Source: Agarophyton chilense (lineage: Eukaryota > Rhodophyta > Florideophyceae > Gracilariales > Gracilariaceae). From it: DNA of 64,000 bases. The stretch spans positions 310,001 to 374,000 of the forward strand of contig JARGXX010000092.1 of NCBI GenBank assembly GCA_030374765.1. The letters are read 5' to 3'. Both the position numbers and the translations under genes were made by a program. The number at the start of each line of letters is the position of its first letter. Within the stretch, counting starts at the first letter, position 1. Below, piece after piece: positions 9,152-19,879 of this stretch. Below the pieces are notes generated by a model. It saw only the letters and a list, made by a program, of their open reading frames with translations. It was not told where the DNA came from and did no database searches.

Positions 9152-12100
9152 CTATTCCCATTCCATAACGGAGAGCCAATTTTGGTCAACCTCGTCGTCG
9201 AGATCTTCCCCGTGCGGGTCCTCTGACACATCTCGTTCCCGAGAAAGCGGGGGTTGAGTGTGCGACACCTCAGTGTCTCGTCCGCGGCGGCTGGTGATCG
9301 TCGGCTCTGTAGGCGTTCCGGGTGCGGAGTTCTCCACACGACTCTCCCTAGGCGGGATTTCGTCATCTTTTCTGACGTCGTGCTGGGCTGGGTCGGCGGT
9401 GATGTCGCTACACATACGCTGGGGTTGTGACTTCTCTGTCGCCGGCTCGTTCGGGCTCGCCGTCTCACTGTGAGGACTAGATTCCCTGTTAGGGCGACTG
9501 GCTGACGCCGAAACATCGTCCTGCGAAGGAACTAAGACCTCCTCCCCCTCCTTAAGCGGGGAGCCAGGAGGCTTGATTACCTCCGGTGGGGGAGTAACTC
9601 TGTAAGAGTTCGTTGACTGGGCCCTTGAGGGAGCGGGCCCAGGTTCGGGAGTATCCATAAAACATGGGATGTCATCGTCCTCGTAGGGTTCCGTTTCCGC
9701 TGTGGTTCCCAAGCGGGATAGTGCATCAGCCTGAGTGTTCAGCTTCCCTTTCTTGTACAGGATCTCAAAGTCGAATTCCGACAGTTGGAGACGCCAGCGC
9801 ATAAGGTGGCCCGAGGGTTCGGAGATCTCCAGGAGCCAACGCAAGCATGCGTGGTCCGTATGGACTTTGAAACGAGTACCCATCAGATAGGGGCGAAGTG
9901 TAGCTAAGGCCCACACAACGGCTAAACATTCTTTCTCGGAGACCGAGTAGTTCCTTTCATGGACATTCAGGGAGCGTGGCCAGTACCCAATAGGGTGACG
10001 TTCACCATCCTCAGACGATTGGAACAGTGCACACCCTACTTGGTTTGCACTAGCATCGGTGTCCACTTCGTAAGGGAGCCCAGGATTGGGTAGAGCCAAG
10101 AGTGGCGGTGATGTTACGGCATTCACCAGTGCCGTGAAGGCAGACGCTTCCGCGTCGCCAAAAGGTTCCAGTTCAACTGGTTGTCCCTTCGTCAGGAGCC
10201 TGTTGAGGGGGGTGGCAATATCCGCAAAGTTCGGGACGAATCGGCGATACACGTTACACAGACCTAAGAAGGATCGCAACTCCGTTTGAGTTTTCGGGTG
10301 TTTTGCTTCCTTCAAGGATTTCACTCGTACTTCATCGATTGAAAGCTGTCCGGGACGGATGATATGACCCAGATACTTAACCTAATCGGTGAAAAACTCG
10401 CACTTCTTGAGTTTCAAGGTGATTCCCCCGTCGCGTAGTATCTTCATTACGTCCCTGACGTGTTCGAAGTGGTCATCCAGGTTGTTGGAGAAGACAATAA
10501 TGTCGTCTAAATACACTAGACACGTCCTCCACTTAAAGGGAGCCAACAGAATGTCTATCGCCCGTTGAAACGTTGCGGGGGCATTTGTCAACCCAAAAGG
10601 CATCCTCCGGAATCGGAAAAGTCCTTGCTGACACACGAAAGCCGTTTTGTCTCGATCTTCCTCCCTAATAGGGACTTGCCAGTAGCCCGAATTGGCGTCG
10701 AGGGTAGAGAAAACAGTAGCGCTCCCAAGGGAGTCGATGTATTCGTCCATCCGAGGGATCGGGTACATATCCTTAATGGTTACCTCGTTCAGGCGTCTGT
10801 AATCGATGCAGAAACGCCACGAGCCATCCGGTTTCGGAACTAACACCACGAGTGAGGCCCAAGCGGACTGGGCAGGTTCAATTACGCCCGCTTTAAGCAT
10901 CTCCTCCACCTGAGATTTCTCCTCTTCCCGAGCTTTCGGTCCAGCCCTGTAAGGATGTTGGGAAATAGGCCGAGTGTTCGGTAACAAGTCGATGCGGTGT
11001 TCTGTAATCACAATAGTTCCAAGGGAACCATCCCATATGGGGATAAATTCACGAAGCATGTGCCTCAGCTTCTCCTGATGAGATGCGGGTACATGGTTGA
11101 GATCCCATTTCTCCAATTCCTGAACAGGATCTGCCTGGTCTGCTCCTGTAATAGGGGCCGTAACCTCCTGAGGTTTAAAGTGTTCAGCGTGTGGAGCTGC
11201 AGTCGTATGCTCACCGTCTTCCGCGATTTCGGCAGTGTCCTCCCCCTCCTTAGGGTCCGCCACACCAAGGACCTCTGCGATAGAGATCTTTGTAGGTACG
11301 ACCGCATGCGGGTGTGGAAGAACAGAACCCAGGATCTGGTGTTTGACCAAATGCTGCGTTGTCTTTCCAAAGTTGGCTACCAAAACCTTGAAAGGTTTAT
11401 CCGGTTCCACGGAGACAACCCCATTCGCAAGGGCGAGTTGACGCCGCGTATACAGAGACGGGTTCGGTTGTACCACATGCACACCAATTTGCTTGGTAAC
11501 AACTGTGACCCAAAACTGGGTTTCTGGCGGGATAGCCACTGACTTCGCAACCTTTACCCGTGTAGACACCGGGTGCTTCTTCACAGATTCCTGCGCGACA
11601 GGGAGAGGAACGCGTGTTCGCGCTGCTCCCTGTAAGGGTTTACGAACGATTGGGATCGTAGACCCGTCTTCAAGTTCCACAGTTCTATTCCGAGGACGGA
11701 TGGCTTCCACGAAGCGGTCGCAAAAGTCACATCCCAGTATGACTGGTGCTGCAAGTGACTTGCATACAATAAACTCTAGCTGAACGAGATAGGAGCCTAA
11801 CCTCACCATGAGGGAAATTGTACCCAGTGTCCGTAGCGGGTGGTTGTTCGCATCGGCGATATCCAAACGTGGACCGGTACGAACTTGGACCCGGAGCAGC
11901 GGGGGTAACAATTCAACATGAATTAAGTTAGGAGCGGCTCCTGTATCCAGGACAGATATTTGACGAACGATAAACTGGTTGGACAGGCCGAAGTCGGCGA
12001 ATACTTTATAATTCCGCTTGGCCATTACCATAACTCGATCCGGAATACGGAGATTACGGGACCGTATCCACGGGCGACGAAGGACACTAAAGTATCCCGA

Positions 12101-12235
12101 GTTAACGTCGGTGTCAGCCGTTCTCCTTGAAAGGATAGTCACAGCTGGGGAGCGAAGCTGGAGCGCCTCGGGCGTCTTCAACTCCGGCTTAGAAGACGCC
12201 CCTCCCGCAGGGGAGACTCCCAAGTTTAGTTTTTC
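9152..12235 (-). pseudogene. Element A pol: protease, reverse transcriptase, RNase H
   Basis: This frame is -1 relative to gag and begins at the end of gag. The aspartic protease motif VLDTGAAPNL is at about residue 91 of the 613-codon part. The RT palm carries YLDD (residues 571-574) preceded by the gypsy signature MPFGLTNAPATFQRA. A single TAG at 10382-10384, just after KKCEFFTD, splits the RT; beyond it the same frame gives KYLGHII, the connection, and RNase H (DTDASANQVGCAL, HTDHACLRWLL, ADALSRLG). A Pro/Ser/Glu-rich tail follows and the frame stops at 9152 without an integrase. The lone stop could be a recent mutation or could be read through. Function if intact: protein processing and copying of the element RNA into DNA. 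Confidence 0.85.
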
Positions 12236-12240
12236 GAAGC
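12226..12240 (-). other. Candidate -1 frameshift site at the gag-pol junction of element A
   Basis: Gag ends TCG AAA AAC TAA on the - strand, and the pol frame that contains protease is -1 and open across this point (GAA AAA CTA AAC TTG). The AAAAAC run directly before the gag stop resembles the AAAAAAC class of slippery heptamers, though its first base is G. Element D has the same TCGAAAAAC at its gag end. Confidence 0.5.
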
Positions 12241-14256
12241 GGACCCCACCGAATTCGGTGCAGCTGCCTCGAAGGGGACCGGTTGTTCCCCGTTCGCGGG
12301 TACAAGTTCTGTATCCCTGTCAGCAAGGTGAGCTCGGAGTATCCTTTGTTCCTCATAGGATCTACTCGGGACTCGAGCTTTCTCCTCAGGGGTCAGAGCC
12401 TCGTACTGAGCGATAATTCGTGAACCCTCCCGCAGGGGAAATGTGCAGTCTGGTGCTTTGTGACCACGGAGGTAACAAAAATAGCAAATCAGCTCTGCCG
12501 GGTTCGGTTGTGGACATGAATCCACGCGACGTGGTCCTGTATCCCTCCATCCGGGGCGAGAGAACCGAGCAGCGGTATTCGCAAAAGGTAGCGATGCGGC
12601 TGGCACCCTCCGTCCGTGGGTATAGAGAGCTGGGTCTTCATCCGTAGTCGGAGCGGATGTCGACGGCAACTCAGACGTACCCATAGATTCGGGGTTACTT
12701 CCCATGAAGTGAATGTTATCATTGACCCCCACAGGGGCAGGGCCTCCTGCGAGTGACAAAGACGAGTTCCCTCCATCGGCGAGGAGTGCACGTGTCGGCC
12801 GACTCTTTCGGTTCTGCCGGGCACGGAGAGTATCCCCCTCAGCCTGGGCGTACTGAACCAGTTCCAAGTAGGTCAGCTTGCGCTTCTCTTCCCGATGTCG
12901 GGCAACCAATGCCCTTATCGAGGGGTCCAAACCATCCACAAACATGGAGCATCTCTCGTAGGCGGGGAATACATTCCCGCATCGGTGAAACGCTTTATTC
13001 AAGCGAGTTGAATACACCGTTTCGGTTTCCATCGGCTTCTGCCGCGTATCCCTTAATGCAAGGATTGCTTCCTGAATCGCATTTCCAGTAGCGTATGACC
13101 TCAAGAGGTACTGCATCGCTTCGGGCCAGCACGTGACTCCCCCTTCCGAGGCTCGGGATGATCCACGGACGGAGTTGAACTGGTCTTCAGCCATCCCCTT
13201 TAAGAAATAGGGTAATGCAACATACGCTTGCGCTTCACTCATACCGAGGATGTCAGCCTCCTGGACGAACCTCGCAAGGAAATCGAGCACCAGAATTGGG
13301 TCTGTTCCTGTGAACTCCCTCTTCTGTAGGGTGATGCTCAGCCTTTTGATGTAGTCCTTGACCTTACCCATTCCGCGGGATGTTCGATCTCCCGAAGGGT
13401 TATCCAACCGGTAATAGCGGTACGATAGCAGCTTCCGATAGAGAGGATTCGTCGGCTTCAGCTCCCTTAATCCAAGGTGTTTCCTACTCTTCTTCCGGGT
13501 ACGGATTGCCCCTTGAGAGGTGTAAGTAGCCTTTGACCGAGTCGCCCGGGATGACCGGCGTCCATCTTCACTATCCGAAGATTCGGAGGACGAACTCGAT
13601 GACGAGCGATTGGGATCGGAATCCGATGAATCCTCTTGGAGGTGAACCCTCTTCTTGGACTTGCGGCAGTCCCGTTTAGCGGAGCGGTGTTCTTCGTCTT
13701 CCGAAACGTCGGGTTTATCCTTCGAGGCTTCTGTGTCTCCGTCCATACGGATAATGGCCTCGAGGGTGTCCAGCCGAGCTCGGAAGCGTTCCGCTGGCAC
13801 GTGGTGTTCCTCCACGAGGCTCCGGTACTCCTGGACAAAGACCCTGGGGGTACCAAAGCTTTCCAAAAGGGAGTTCACCTCCCTCCTCAGGGTACGAAGG
13901 TCATCGGCGACTCCCCGCTCCTGGGCGTCCTCCACCTTGAGGCGGAGGGTAGTAACCTCCTGAAGGAGCTCGACGTGAGCCGCGTTGGCGATATCGATTC
14001 GAGTCTCCAGGCGCTGTAATTCAGGGTCTGCCCGACTTCGGGGTGCTGCTGAGGGGGTCTCCACCACTGGAGCTGGGCCCACAGCCACGATCTCTCGAGG
14101 ACCTGAAACCACTGAGGGTGCTCTCCGAGTGTCCGGATCGATATCGGAATCGTTCCGACCTTCGGGAATTGAGCTCCTCGGCCTAGGCGGGGCCGGGGGC
14201 ACTGAATCCGCTTGACGGTTCGATCCAGTCCTGGAACCACGGGTAATCGGCAACAT
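12226..14256 (-). CDS. Element A Gag, 676 residues
   Basis: An intact frame from the ATG at 14256 to a TAA at 12226. It encodes the structural protein that packages element RNA into particles. Features in order: Pro/Ser-rich N-terminus, a coiled-coil-like region (about residues 75-175), an acidic and Ser-rich tract followed by Arg/Lys blocks (SDPNRSSSSSSSES; RTRKKSRKHLG) that may act as a nuclear localisation or RNA-binding signal, a capsid-like region starting at EFTGTDPILVLDFLARF, and one CCHC zinc knuckle CYFCYLRGHKAPDC at about 591-604. The capsid-like block aligns with the Gag of B and D. Protease and RT follow in the -1 frame. Confidence 0.85.
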   Translation of the reverse strand: MLPITRGSRTGSNRQADSVPPAPPRPRSSIPEGRNDSDIDPDTRRAPSVVSGPREIVAVGPAPVVETPSAAPRSRADPELQRLETRIDIANAAHVELLQEVTTLRLKVEDAQERGVADDLRTLRREVNSLLESFGTPRVFVQEYRSLVEEHHVPAERFRARLDTLEAIIRMDGDTEASKDKPDVSEDEEHRSAKRDCRKSKKRVHLQEDSSDSDPNRSSSSSSSESSDSEDGRRSSRATRSKATYTSQGAIRTRKKSRKHLGLRELKPTNPLYRKLLSYRYYRLDNPSGDRTSRGMGKVKDYIKRLSITLQKREFTGTDPILVLDFLARFVQEADILGMSEAQAYVALPYFLKGMAEDQFNSVRGSSRASEGGVTCWPEAMQYLLRSYATGNAIQEAILALRDTRQKPMETETVYSTRLNKAFHRCGNVFPAYERCSMFVDGLDPSIRALVARHREEKRKLTYLELVQYAQAEGDTLRARQNRKSRPTRALLADGGNSSLSLAGGPAPVGVNDNIHFMGSNPESMGTSELPSTSAPTTDEDPALYTHGRRVPAASLPFANTAARFSRPGWRDTGPRRVDSCPQPNPAELICYFCYLRGHKAPDCTFPLREGSRIIAQYEALTPEEKARVPSRSYEEQRILRAHLADRDTELVPANGEQPVPFEAAAPNSVGSASKN

Positions 14257-14465
14257 GCTGCAGACACGATACCGACGATTCGGGGTAACGATGAAATTCG
14301 ATCACGAGATTCCCGGAGAACGGATGACGCAACACAAAACAAAAATAAAAACCCATTCCACCCTTTCCAAAGGGGACCACTACAACAAATCTTCACGACG
14401 GTGCTTCCTCTTCCAAGAGATATTCCAACACGTGGATAACCAACCCAAAAGTCCGAGAACGGATT

Positions 14466-14481
14466 CTAAGTCGGGAGACCA
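14466..14481 (-). promoter_or_regulatory. Element A primer binding site
   Basis: Two bases inside the 5' LTR the - strand reads TGGTCTCCCGACTTAG. The leading TGG pairs with the CCA end of a tRNA. Elements B (TGGTGTCCCGCCTTAGA) and D (TGGGCTCCTGACTTTGA) carry related sequences at the same place, so the family probably uses one tRNA type; I cannot name it. Confidence 0.65.
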
Positions 14482-14483
14482 CT

Positions 14484-15398
14484 TGTGGAGCAAAACCAGG
14501 CGACGGGAAGTGCTCTCAAGGTGTTCGAAGCCTTGCTCTCTGGGGGAGGCAGACTCAGAGACAGAGCCCTCCGTTCCACCCGTAGTGTGGGGTGTAACTC
14601 CCACGGGGGATTCCGGCAGTACCGACGGAGGTGAGGGGTAGAAACCGTTGGGTCGGGAATGGGTATGGGTATCCCAAAGAATGGGGGAAAATCCGGCGAA
14701 GAGGAAAAACGGGGCGAGGGTCGGGCACTAACAGGCACCGGACCCGAGAACCAGAAAAGGGGCGAAACAACAAAAGAAACCCAATACAGGGGCGAAAACC
14801 TGTCCTCGAAAGGAAACACAAAAAGCACGCAACAAGTAAGCAGAACCCCCACGGGGTATCGTGCACGCAGGTCGTCTGAGCGGTCCCAAGGGGGTGGTTG
14901 CACGGAACCCAAACGTGGGCACTCTCCAAGTGGAGTCGTGTCCCTACGCAGGCGTTGCTAACCAGAGCCCGTTCCGGGTTGTAAGGCCGAAACGATGGCG
15001 ACGAAGAACCTCTAAAGGTATCGAAGACCAACCTTGGTTCTCCTTTACTCTGAGCTTCGGACTGTCAGATCTCGTCTCCCTAAGTAGGGCCCACTAACTA
15101 AACTCTACAGTATTGCACACCTGCTCAGGGCCATACACGTGGAGATCCCACTGTCAGGGCCCAAAAGTCCAACGTTCTAACAAATATCCGAAAATCGGTG
15201 CCAAAATTAAGCCACGTGTATCACGGGGCCAATCCAACCATGGGCCATCCGAATCTTCCCTTATAGGCGAACTCTAACCAGAAAACAGTGCCACCTCAGC
15301 ACACCTTAGAGGGGATCATAGTCATAACCCTCGGAGGGTTCAACCCTCATTCTATGAGTTGCATCTTCAAGTATCCCCTAACTGGGCGTTGCTCTACA
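14484..15398 (-). repeat. Element A 5' LTR
   Basis: The 915-bp partner of 5120-6034 and the presumed promoter copy for gag-pol. It ends at the ATTGT duplication, after which the sequence of element B's 5' LTR resumes. Confidence 0.95.
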
Positions 15399-15403
15399 AT
15401 TGT

Positions 15404-15872
15404 TAGTAATTGTAATTGTAATTATATTCATATTAGTACAGTAGTGGAGTGGCCACCTGGCACTGTAGCCAGTGCTGGCCAGGTCTCTGACACTAGGTCA
15501 GAGACCGTGCCTTGCTGGCACCTCTCGGGTGATCTGGAGAGTGCAGTCCACTGCATATAGGGAACTGCACCTCTCCCATCCTAATCTGATAAAGACAGGC
15601 ACCACTTGGGTCACGACTATACCTTTTGGTTCATCGTTTCTCATCTACCACACAGGCTTTCCCGCGTGTCGACGCCTACCATCGTTCACCTACACGGTAT
15701 AGGCTAGTTGCCCCGCCGTTTGCCTCTGCGGGTTTTCACGGTGCCCTGTTACCATCGAGGTTTACTACGTCTACCTTCTAAGGTTGAGCGTCAAAACGCT
15801 CCCTGCGGTTGAGCGTCATCACTACGCTCCCGAGACAAGATAGTAGCATACCCCAGAGGTGATTGTACGACA
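15404..15872 (+). repeat. Element B 5' LTR, second part
   Basis: It matches 29080-29545 of the 3' LTR and ends TACGACA. Two adjacent short inverted repeats lie near its end: GAGCGT/ACGCTC at 15786-15801 and again at 15811-15829. The primer site follows from 15876. Confidence 0.9.
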
Positions 15873-15875
15873 TTT

Positions 15876-15892
15876 TGGTGTCCCGCCTTAGA
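15876..15892 (+). promoter_or_regulatory. Element B primer binding site
   Basis: TGGTGTCCCGCCTTAGA begins three bases after the LTR end. It is close to the primer sites of elements A and D. Confidence 0.65.
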
Positions 15893-16083
15893 AAGTATTT
15901 TTAGGTTTCGTCGTACCTTCACGGTTCCCACGAGATTCCGGGAAGGATTGGACGCTCGTACACCTATTTGGTTTCAGGGAATCCCGCAAAGCAATACAGG
16001 ATACCACTATTGGTCATAAATGGAACGACCTAAAAGGAATACGCGTGGTGCAAGCGCCCCGCAAATCCATAAAGGTCTTAAAG

Positions 16084-18228
16084 GAGCCCCATCGGCTCAA
16101 CCGATTCTGGAAACCCCGAGGAGCTGCTCCGGCACCGTCAGGACAAAACCGTAAAGGTACATGGCCCGCCACCTTTGGCAGCGGAACCTCAAAGGGAATT
16201 ACCAATTGAGGTTGCAGCGGAGGAGCTATGGCCTCAGCTCGAAGAGCGAGCGAAAGCGCTCGTCACCCTCGCGGTCGAGGATGCATTCACCATAAAGGAG
16301 AAGTCGGAAACCTGGATGGTTCCGCCCTCAATGGTCGTCGATGCATCTACCGGTATTGTGGTTGACCGAGGAGCTCAAGAGCTATCGGACAGGATACCTG
16401 AAATGGTGAAACAGTATCTCTTTACAGATGCTAGGGAGCATGTTTACCGCGCTGTGCAGGACCTTTGGGTTTCCGAGAGATTCGCAGAATCCCGAGCTAC
16501 ACAGGTGAGCATCGCAAAGCGCATACCACAAGGGTTCCAAATGGGTCATTCCACCCATTCCAAACACTTACCTACTGATAGTGAGTACCTACAAGGTCCA
16601 AGTCAGAGTCAAGAGGTCCCGGGGAAGGTAGATCCTCAAGACATTTATCTGCCACCAATTACTGGTTTCGTTCAAAAGGATACCCATGGAGGTGGTCCCA
16701 AGGACCATTCGTCTGACTCGTTGGATGGGCGACCAAGAAACCGAAAAGGGAAGAAGCGGAGGACGAAGAGGGGAAAGAATAGAGAGGGTGATTCAGACCC
16801 CGACTCGTCAGACTCCAGTTCCAATACGAGTTCATCGTCGGATGATGACTGGAAAGGTAAGAAGAAGAAGAAACCGAACAGGTCGACGAAGAAGTCGTCG
16901 AAAATGAATCAAAGGGAGGAAAAGCGATACAATGAGTCGCCCGACTCTGAGTCAAACACCGAAATAGACCTGGAGGTGTACCAACCGTTGAACGATATGT
17001 TCACCAAAGCGGTTGATTACAGGACTTATCGGTTGATCAAGAAGTCTTCTGAATACACCCAAGAGGTTGCTCAGAAGGTTAATAAGCACCATAAGAAGCT
17101 CAGCTTTTAAATGGGTGACACAACCTTCACAGGTACGGATCCTATTGCGGTGATTGAGTTTCTACAGAAGTTCAAGCTTGCATGTGTCCAAAATGGTTTT
17201 TCCGAGGGCGCTGCTATGTGGCTATTTCAGTTTTACCTGAAAGTACAAGCATACTACTTGCTGCAGGGTAGGCTCCGCGGCATTACCTTAGCGATGGATG
17301 AGGATGGCATAGAGATGTTGGAGTCACACCCAGAAGTGGTCAATTTCCTTTTGGAAACATACGCCACCGATGAGGTTATCCAAGAGGCTTATTCGGAAGT
17401 CCTCGCCTACCATCAAAGGCTTGGGCAAACCGAATCGGAGTTTTCGCTCGCGCTTTGGAATCTGGAACCCGTTGCGGTAATGTGTTCACTACCTCGAGGT
17501 TAAAGTCGCTATTTGCCGACAATGTCGACAGAGCGATCCGTTCCCAGGTACGCAATTACCTGGCCACCAACCGAAAGGTAGACTACAATGGGCTGGCTCG
17601 ATACTCCTAGGGCCTTGGAGATACCTTTCGGCTGGGAAAGAGACCAGCCGTGCCTCCAACCTCGAAGGATAAACCGAAAAGGTCGGTCTTGGAAATTGAA
17701 GATACCACAACCTCAGAGGGTAGCTCGCACCTCGAAGTATTTACAGGGACCTCTATCCACTTGGTAGCGACCCAGGGACTGTTCTCAAAACCTTCGACGG
17801 CAGGAAATTGGTCGTCGACGCGTACACCACACTCGGTACAATCGCCGCCAAGTGCGGTGAGCTCGAACGGGATGCATGGAGCGAGCTGCCATAACTCGCC
17901 ACCCACATCCTACGCCACTGCTCCTACCAACCAGGTTTCGAGGCCCCCCTCAATGGTAACGCGAGACCCCCAAACTGGAGGCCTCGTTTGCTGGTTTTCT
18001 CTCGCGACAAACCATTTGCCAAACAATTGCGCTAACTTACCTCCAGGGATGATAGACCAGTTGATTCAGGCTCGCATGCAGAATCACCAACGCCTCTATG
18101 GGTCTTCAACGCAAGCACCAAATAAGTTCCAACCCCGTACACCGGTACAGGTCAATACCATCGAGGAAACACAAAACTTGGACTCAACCCCTCCCATACA
18201 GGAGGAAAACACCGAACGTTTGGCGTAA
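16084..18228 (+). pseudogene. Element B gag, broken
   Basis: Homologous to Gag of A and D. The frame opens after a stop near 16083 and lacks an early ATG. It has an acidic/Ser-rich tract and basic blocks (GKKRRTKRGK), then the capsid-like region. Lesions: TAA at 17108-17110 just before MGDTTFTGTDP, a frameshift near 17455-17465 shortly before the RCGNVF block, and TAG at 17608-17610. The zinc knuckle reads CWFSLATNHLPNNC, so its second cysteine has become serine. The frame ends in TAATG, overlapping the start of the protease frame, which is again -1 relative to gag. Confidence 0.85.
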
Positions 18229-19172
18229 TGGCCGAACCCAACCTGCAATCGGAAGGCCAATCGATACCCAGAACCTTGAAGGTGGAAGAGAACACTCCGG
18301 TTTGTCATATGAAGTACAACAAGTATAAAGTGCGTGCTTCAATGTGTTTCTCCAATCTCCATGCGGTTCCAGTCACCTGCGTGTTGGATACGGGGGCCGG
18401 CCCAAACGTCCTGAACTTCCGCGTCATACCTGAGGCGGTACTTCGGAACTTGAGCCGACCTCCCGACAACAACCCGCTGGTGGAGGCAAGGGAGCGCCCA
18501 TTAAACCTTCGAGGTATTCTCACCACTGTGGTGCAGCTCGGACACCTCAAGGTAAGACTGCAATTCTTTGTTGTCGACCGTTTACCAACAGACTGCCTAC
18601 TAGGTACGAACTTCATTGACAAACATGTCAAAACAATCCATCCTGGTTCCCATACCGTCGCCCTACGTCAGGGGGGACGAATTGCCATTTTAGGTAATAC
18701 GGAAACCAAACGGGGATGGTTCGTCAAACCGAAGAAGAAGATATCCACCGAAACGGTCTCCAACAAAGTGCGCATTACCAAACAGGTTGTTATCCCGCCA
18801 ATGCACCAAATATTGGTACCGGTGTCGTGTGCGACCCCCGGGCTGGTCATACTACAAAACCATCCGAGGTTAGCACATCGACATCTCACCTTGATGGCCA
18901 ATAGGATTGTTGACAACATCCCAAATCAAACCTTTAAGGTGTGTCTCAGCAACTTCAGCAGTCACGATGTGAAGTTGCCGAAAAATACCAATGTTGGCAT
19001 AGCACTACCGGCACCACAATGGGTCTTAACCGTAACTCACACTGATCTCGGCGAGGTCGCCTTCGGTAAGGAAGGGGGGTGTGCAAATGCGTCCACAACC
19101 ACAAAGGTATCGATAAATACCAACTTGGAAGCGAAGCTAACCGATAAGGCATCGGTAGACAAAGATGAATAA
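18228..19172 (+). pseudogene. Element B protease region, 314 codons
   Basis: The aspartic protease active site VLDTGAGPNVLNF is at about residue 53 and the second-half motif DCLLGTNFID follows about 75 residues later. The start ATG overlaps the gag stop. The frame ends at a single TAA (19170-19172). With element C removed, the RT frame continues in the same register directly after this stop, so PR and RT were one frame. Role: cleavage of the Gag-Pol precursor inside the particle. Confidence 0.8.
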
Positions 19173-19182
19173 CCGGACCCTG

Positions 19183-19458
19183 TGTTGGGGAAGTCGGAAT
19201 ATAGAATAAGGTAGATTCAGAAAAATAGGGTTTTCTTTTTCTTCGTCCTCCGTCAGCGTGCCTCAGAAATTTATTGAGAGCGATCGGTATTCATACTAAA
19301 AGTAAACCCTAGCTACATAAGGACAAATAATGACAAAGGATGCCAAGTGATGACAAACAATGCCAAGGGAAAATAATAATATCCATGTAGGCCATAAAGG
19401 TAACAGCTACCAGATCTGTAGGCAGAATATGGTGACCGTTCATCCGAGCGGCACAACA
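19183..19458 (-). repeat. Element C 3' LTR
   Basis: 276 bp, paired with 24147-24422. Confidence 0.93.
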
Positions 19459-19474
19459 GTCCCCTACGGTCAGC

Positions 19475-19867
19475 TTAGATGCCGAGAGAAGTTTTGGCGC
19501 GGCGAATAATAGGTCCACGACGGCCTTTGAAGTAAGAACGAACTTTGGTAGGAACGTCCTCGAACATAATTGAAAGTGGCTGCCAGGAGTCCCCAGCAGT
19601 AGTGAGTCCTTTCCAGCTTACGAGAACTTCGAAGCTATTTGAGACTTCACGGATGTCTTTAAGTTTGTCGACAGAGTGCCAGATACGATCGCTGAACTCT
19701 GCGACTTCTTCCATCTGAACCCTTGTCCCGACAAGTGCACCAGCATATGAACGGATACGACAGATATGCGTAACCTTTGTAAAATTTTCTAGAAGGTGCT
19801 CGACTTCGACAGTGAAGTCGGATAGGATTCGAGTAACACGTCTTGGACCGACCCAATTCGTAGACAT
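19475..19867 (-). pseudogene. Element C integrase C-terminus and chromodomain
   Basis: Same frame as the upstream pol ORF but cut from it by a TGA at 19880-19882. It begins with the integrase tail block (NWVGPRRVTRILSDFTVEVE), followed by a chromodomain-like segment with FEVLVSWKGL and DSWQPL. It ends within 17 bp of the 3' LTR, so this family has no extra 3' segment. The chromodomain is expected to tether the integration complex to chromatin. Confidence 0.75.
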
Positions 19868-19879
19868 TTTGGTACGAGG

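Larger units (their letters stand above)
5120..15398 (-). mobile_element. Element A: recent Ty3/gypsy retrotransposon with an opposite-strand gene and no integrase
   Basis: Two 915-bp LTRs (5120-6034 and 14484-15398) start TGTGGAGCAA and end TTGCTCTACA on the + strand, flanked by the target duplication ATTGT (5115-5119, 15399-15403). I count about five differences between the LTRs by eye, so insertion is recent, later than that of B. Gag-pol reads on the - strand: gag, protease, RT, RNase H, then a short chromodomain ORF. The integrase is absent. Between chromodomain and 3' LTR lies a long ORF on the + strand. Total length is 10,279 bp. Confidence 0.95.

Noticed and set aside
8884..9516. 210-codon ORF on the - strand overlapping the end of element A pol
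   Set aside because: It is a shadow of the pol tail and adjacent remnant in another frame; it has no integrase residues.
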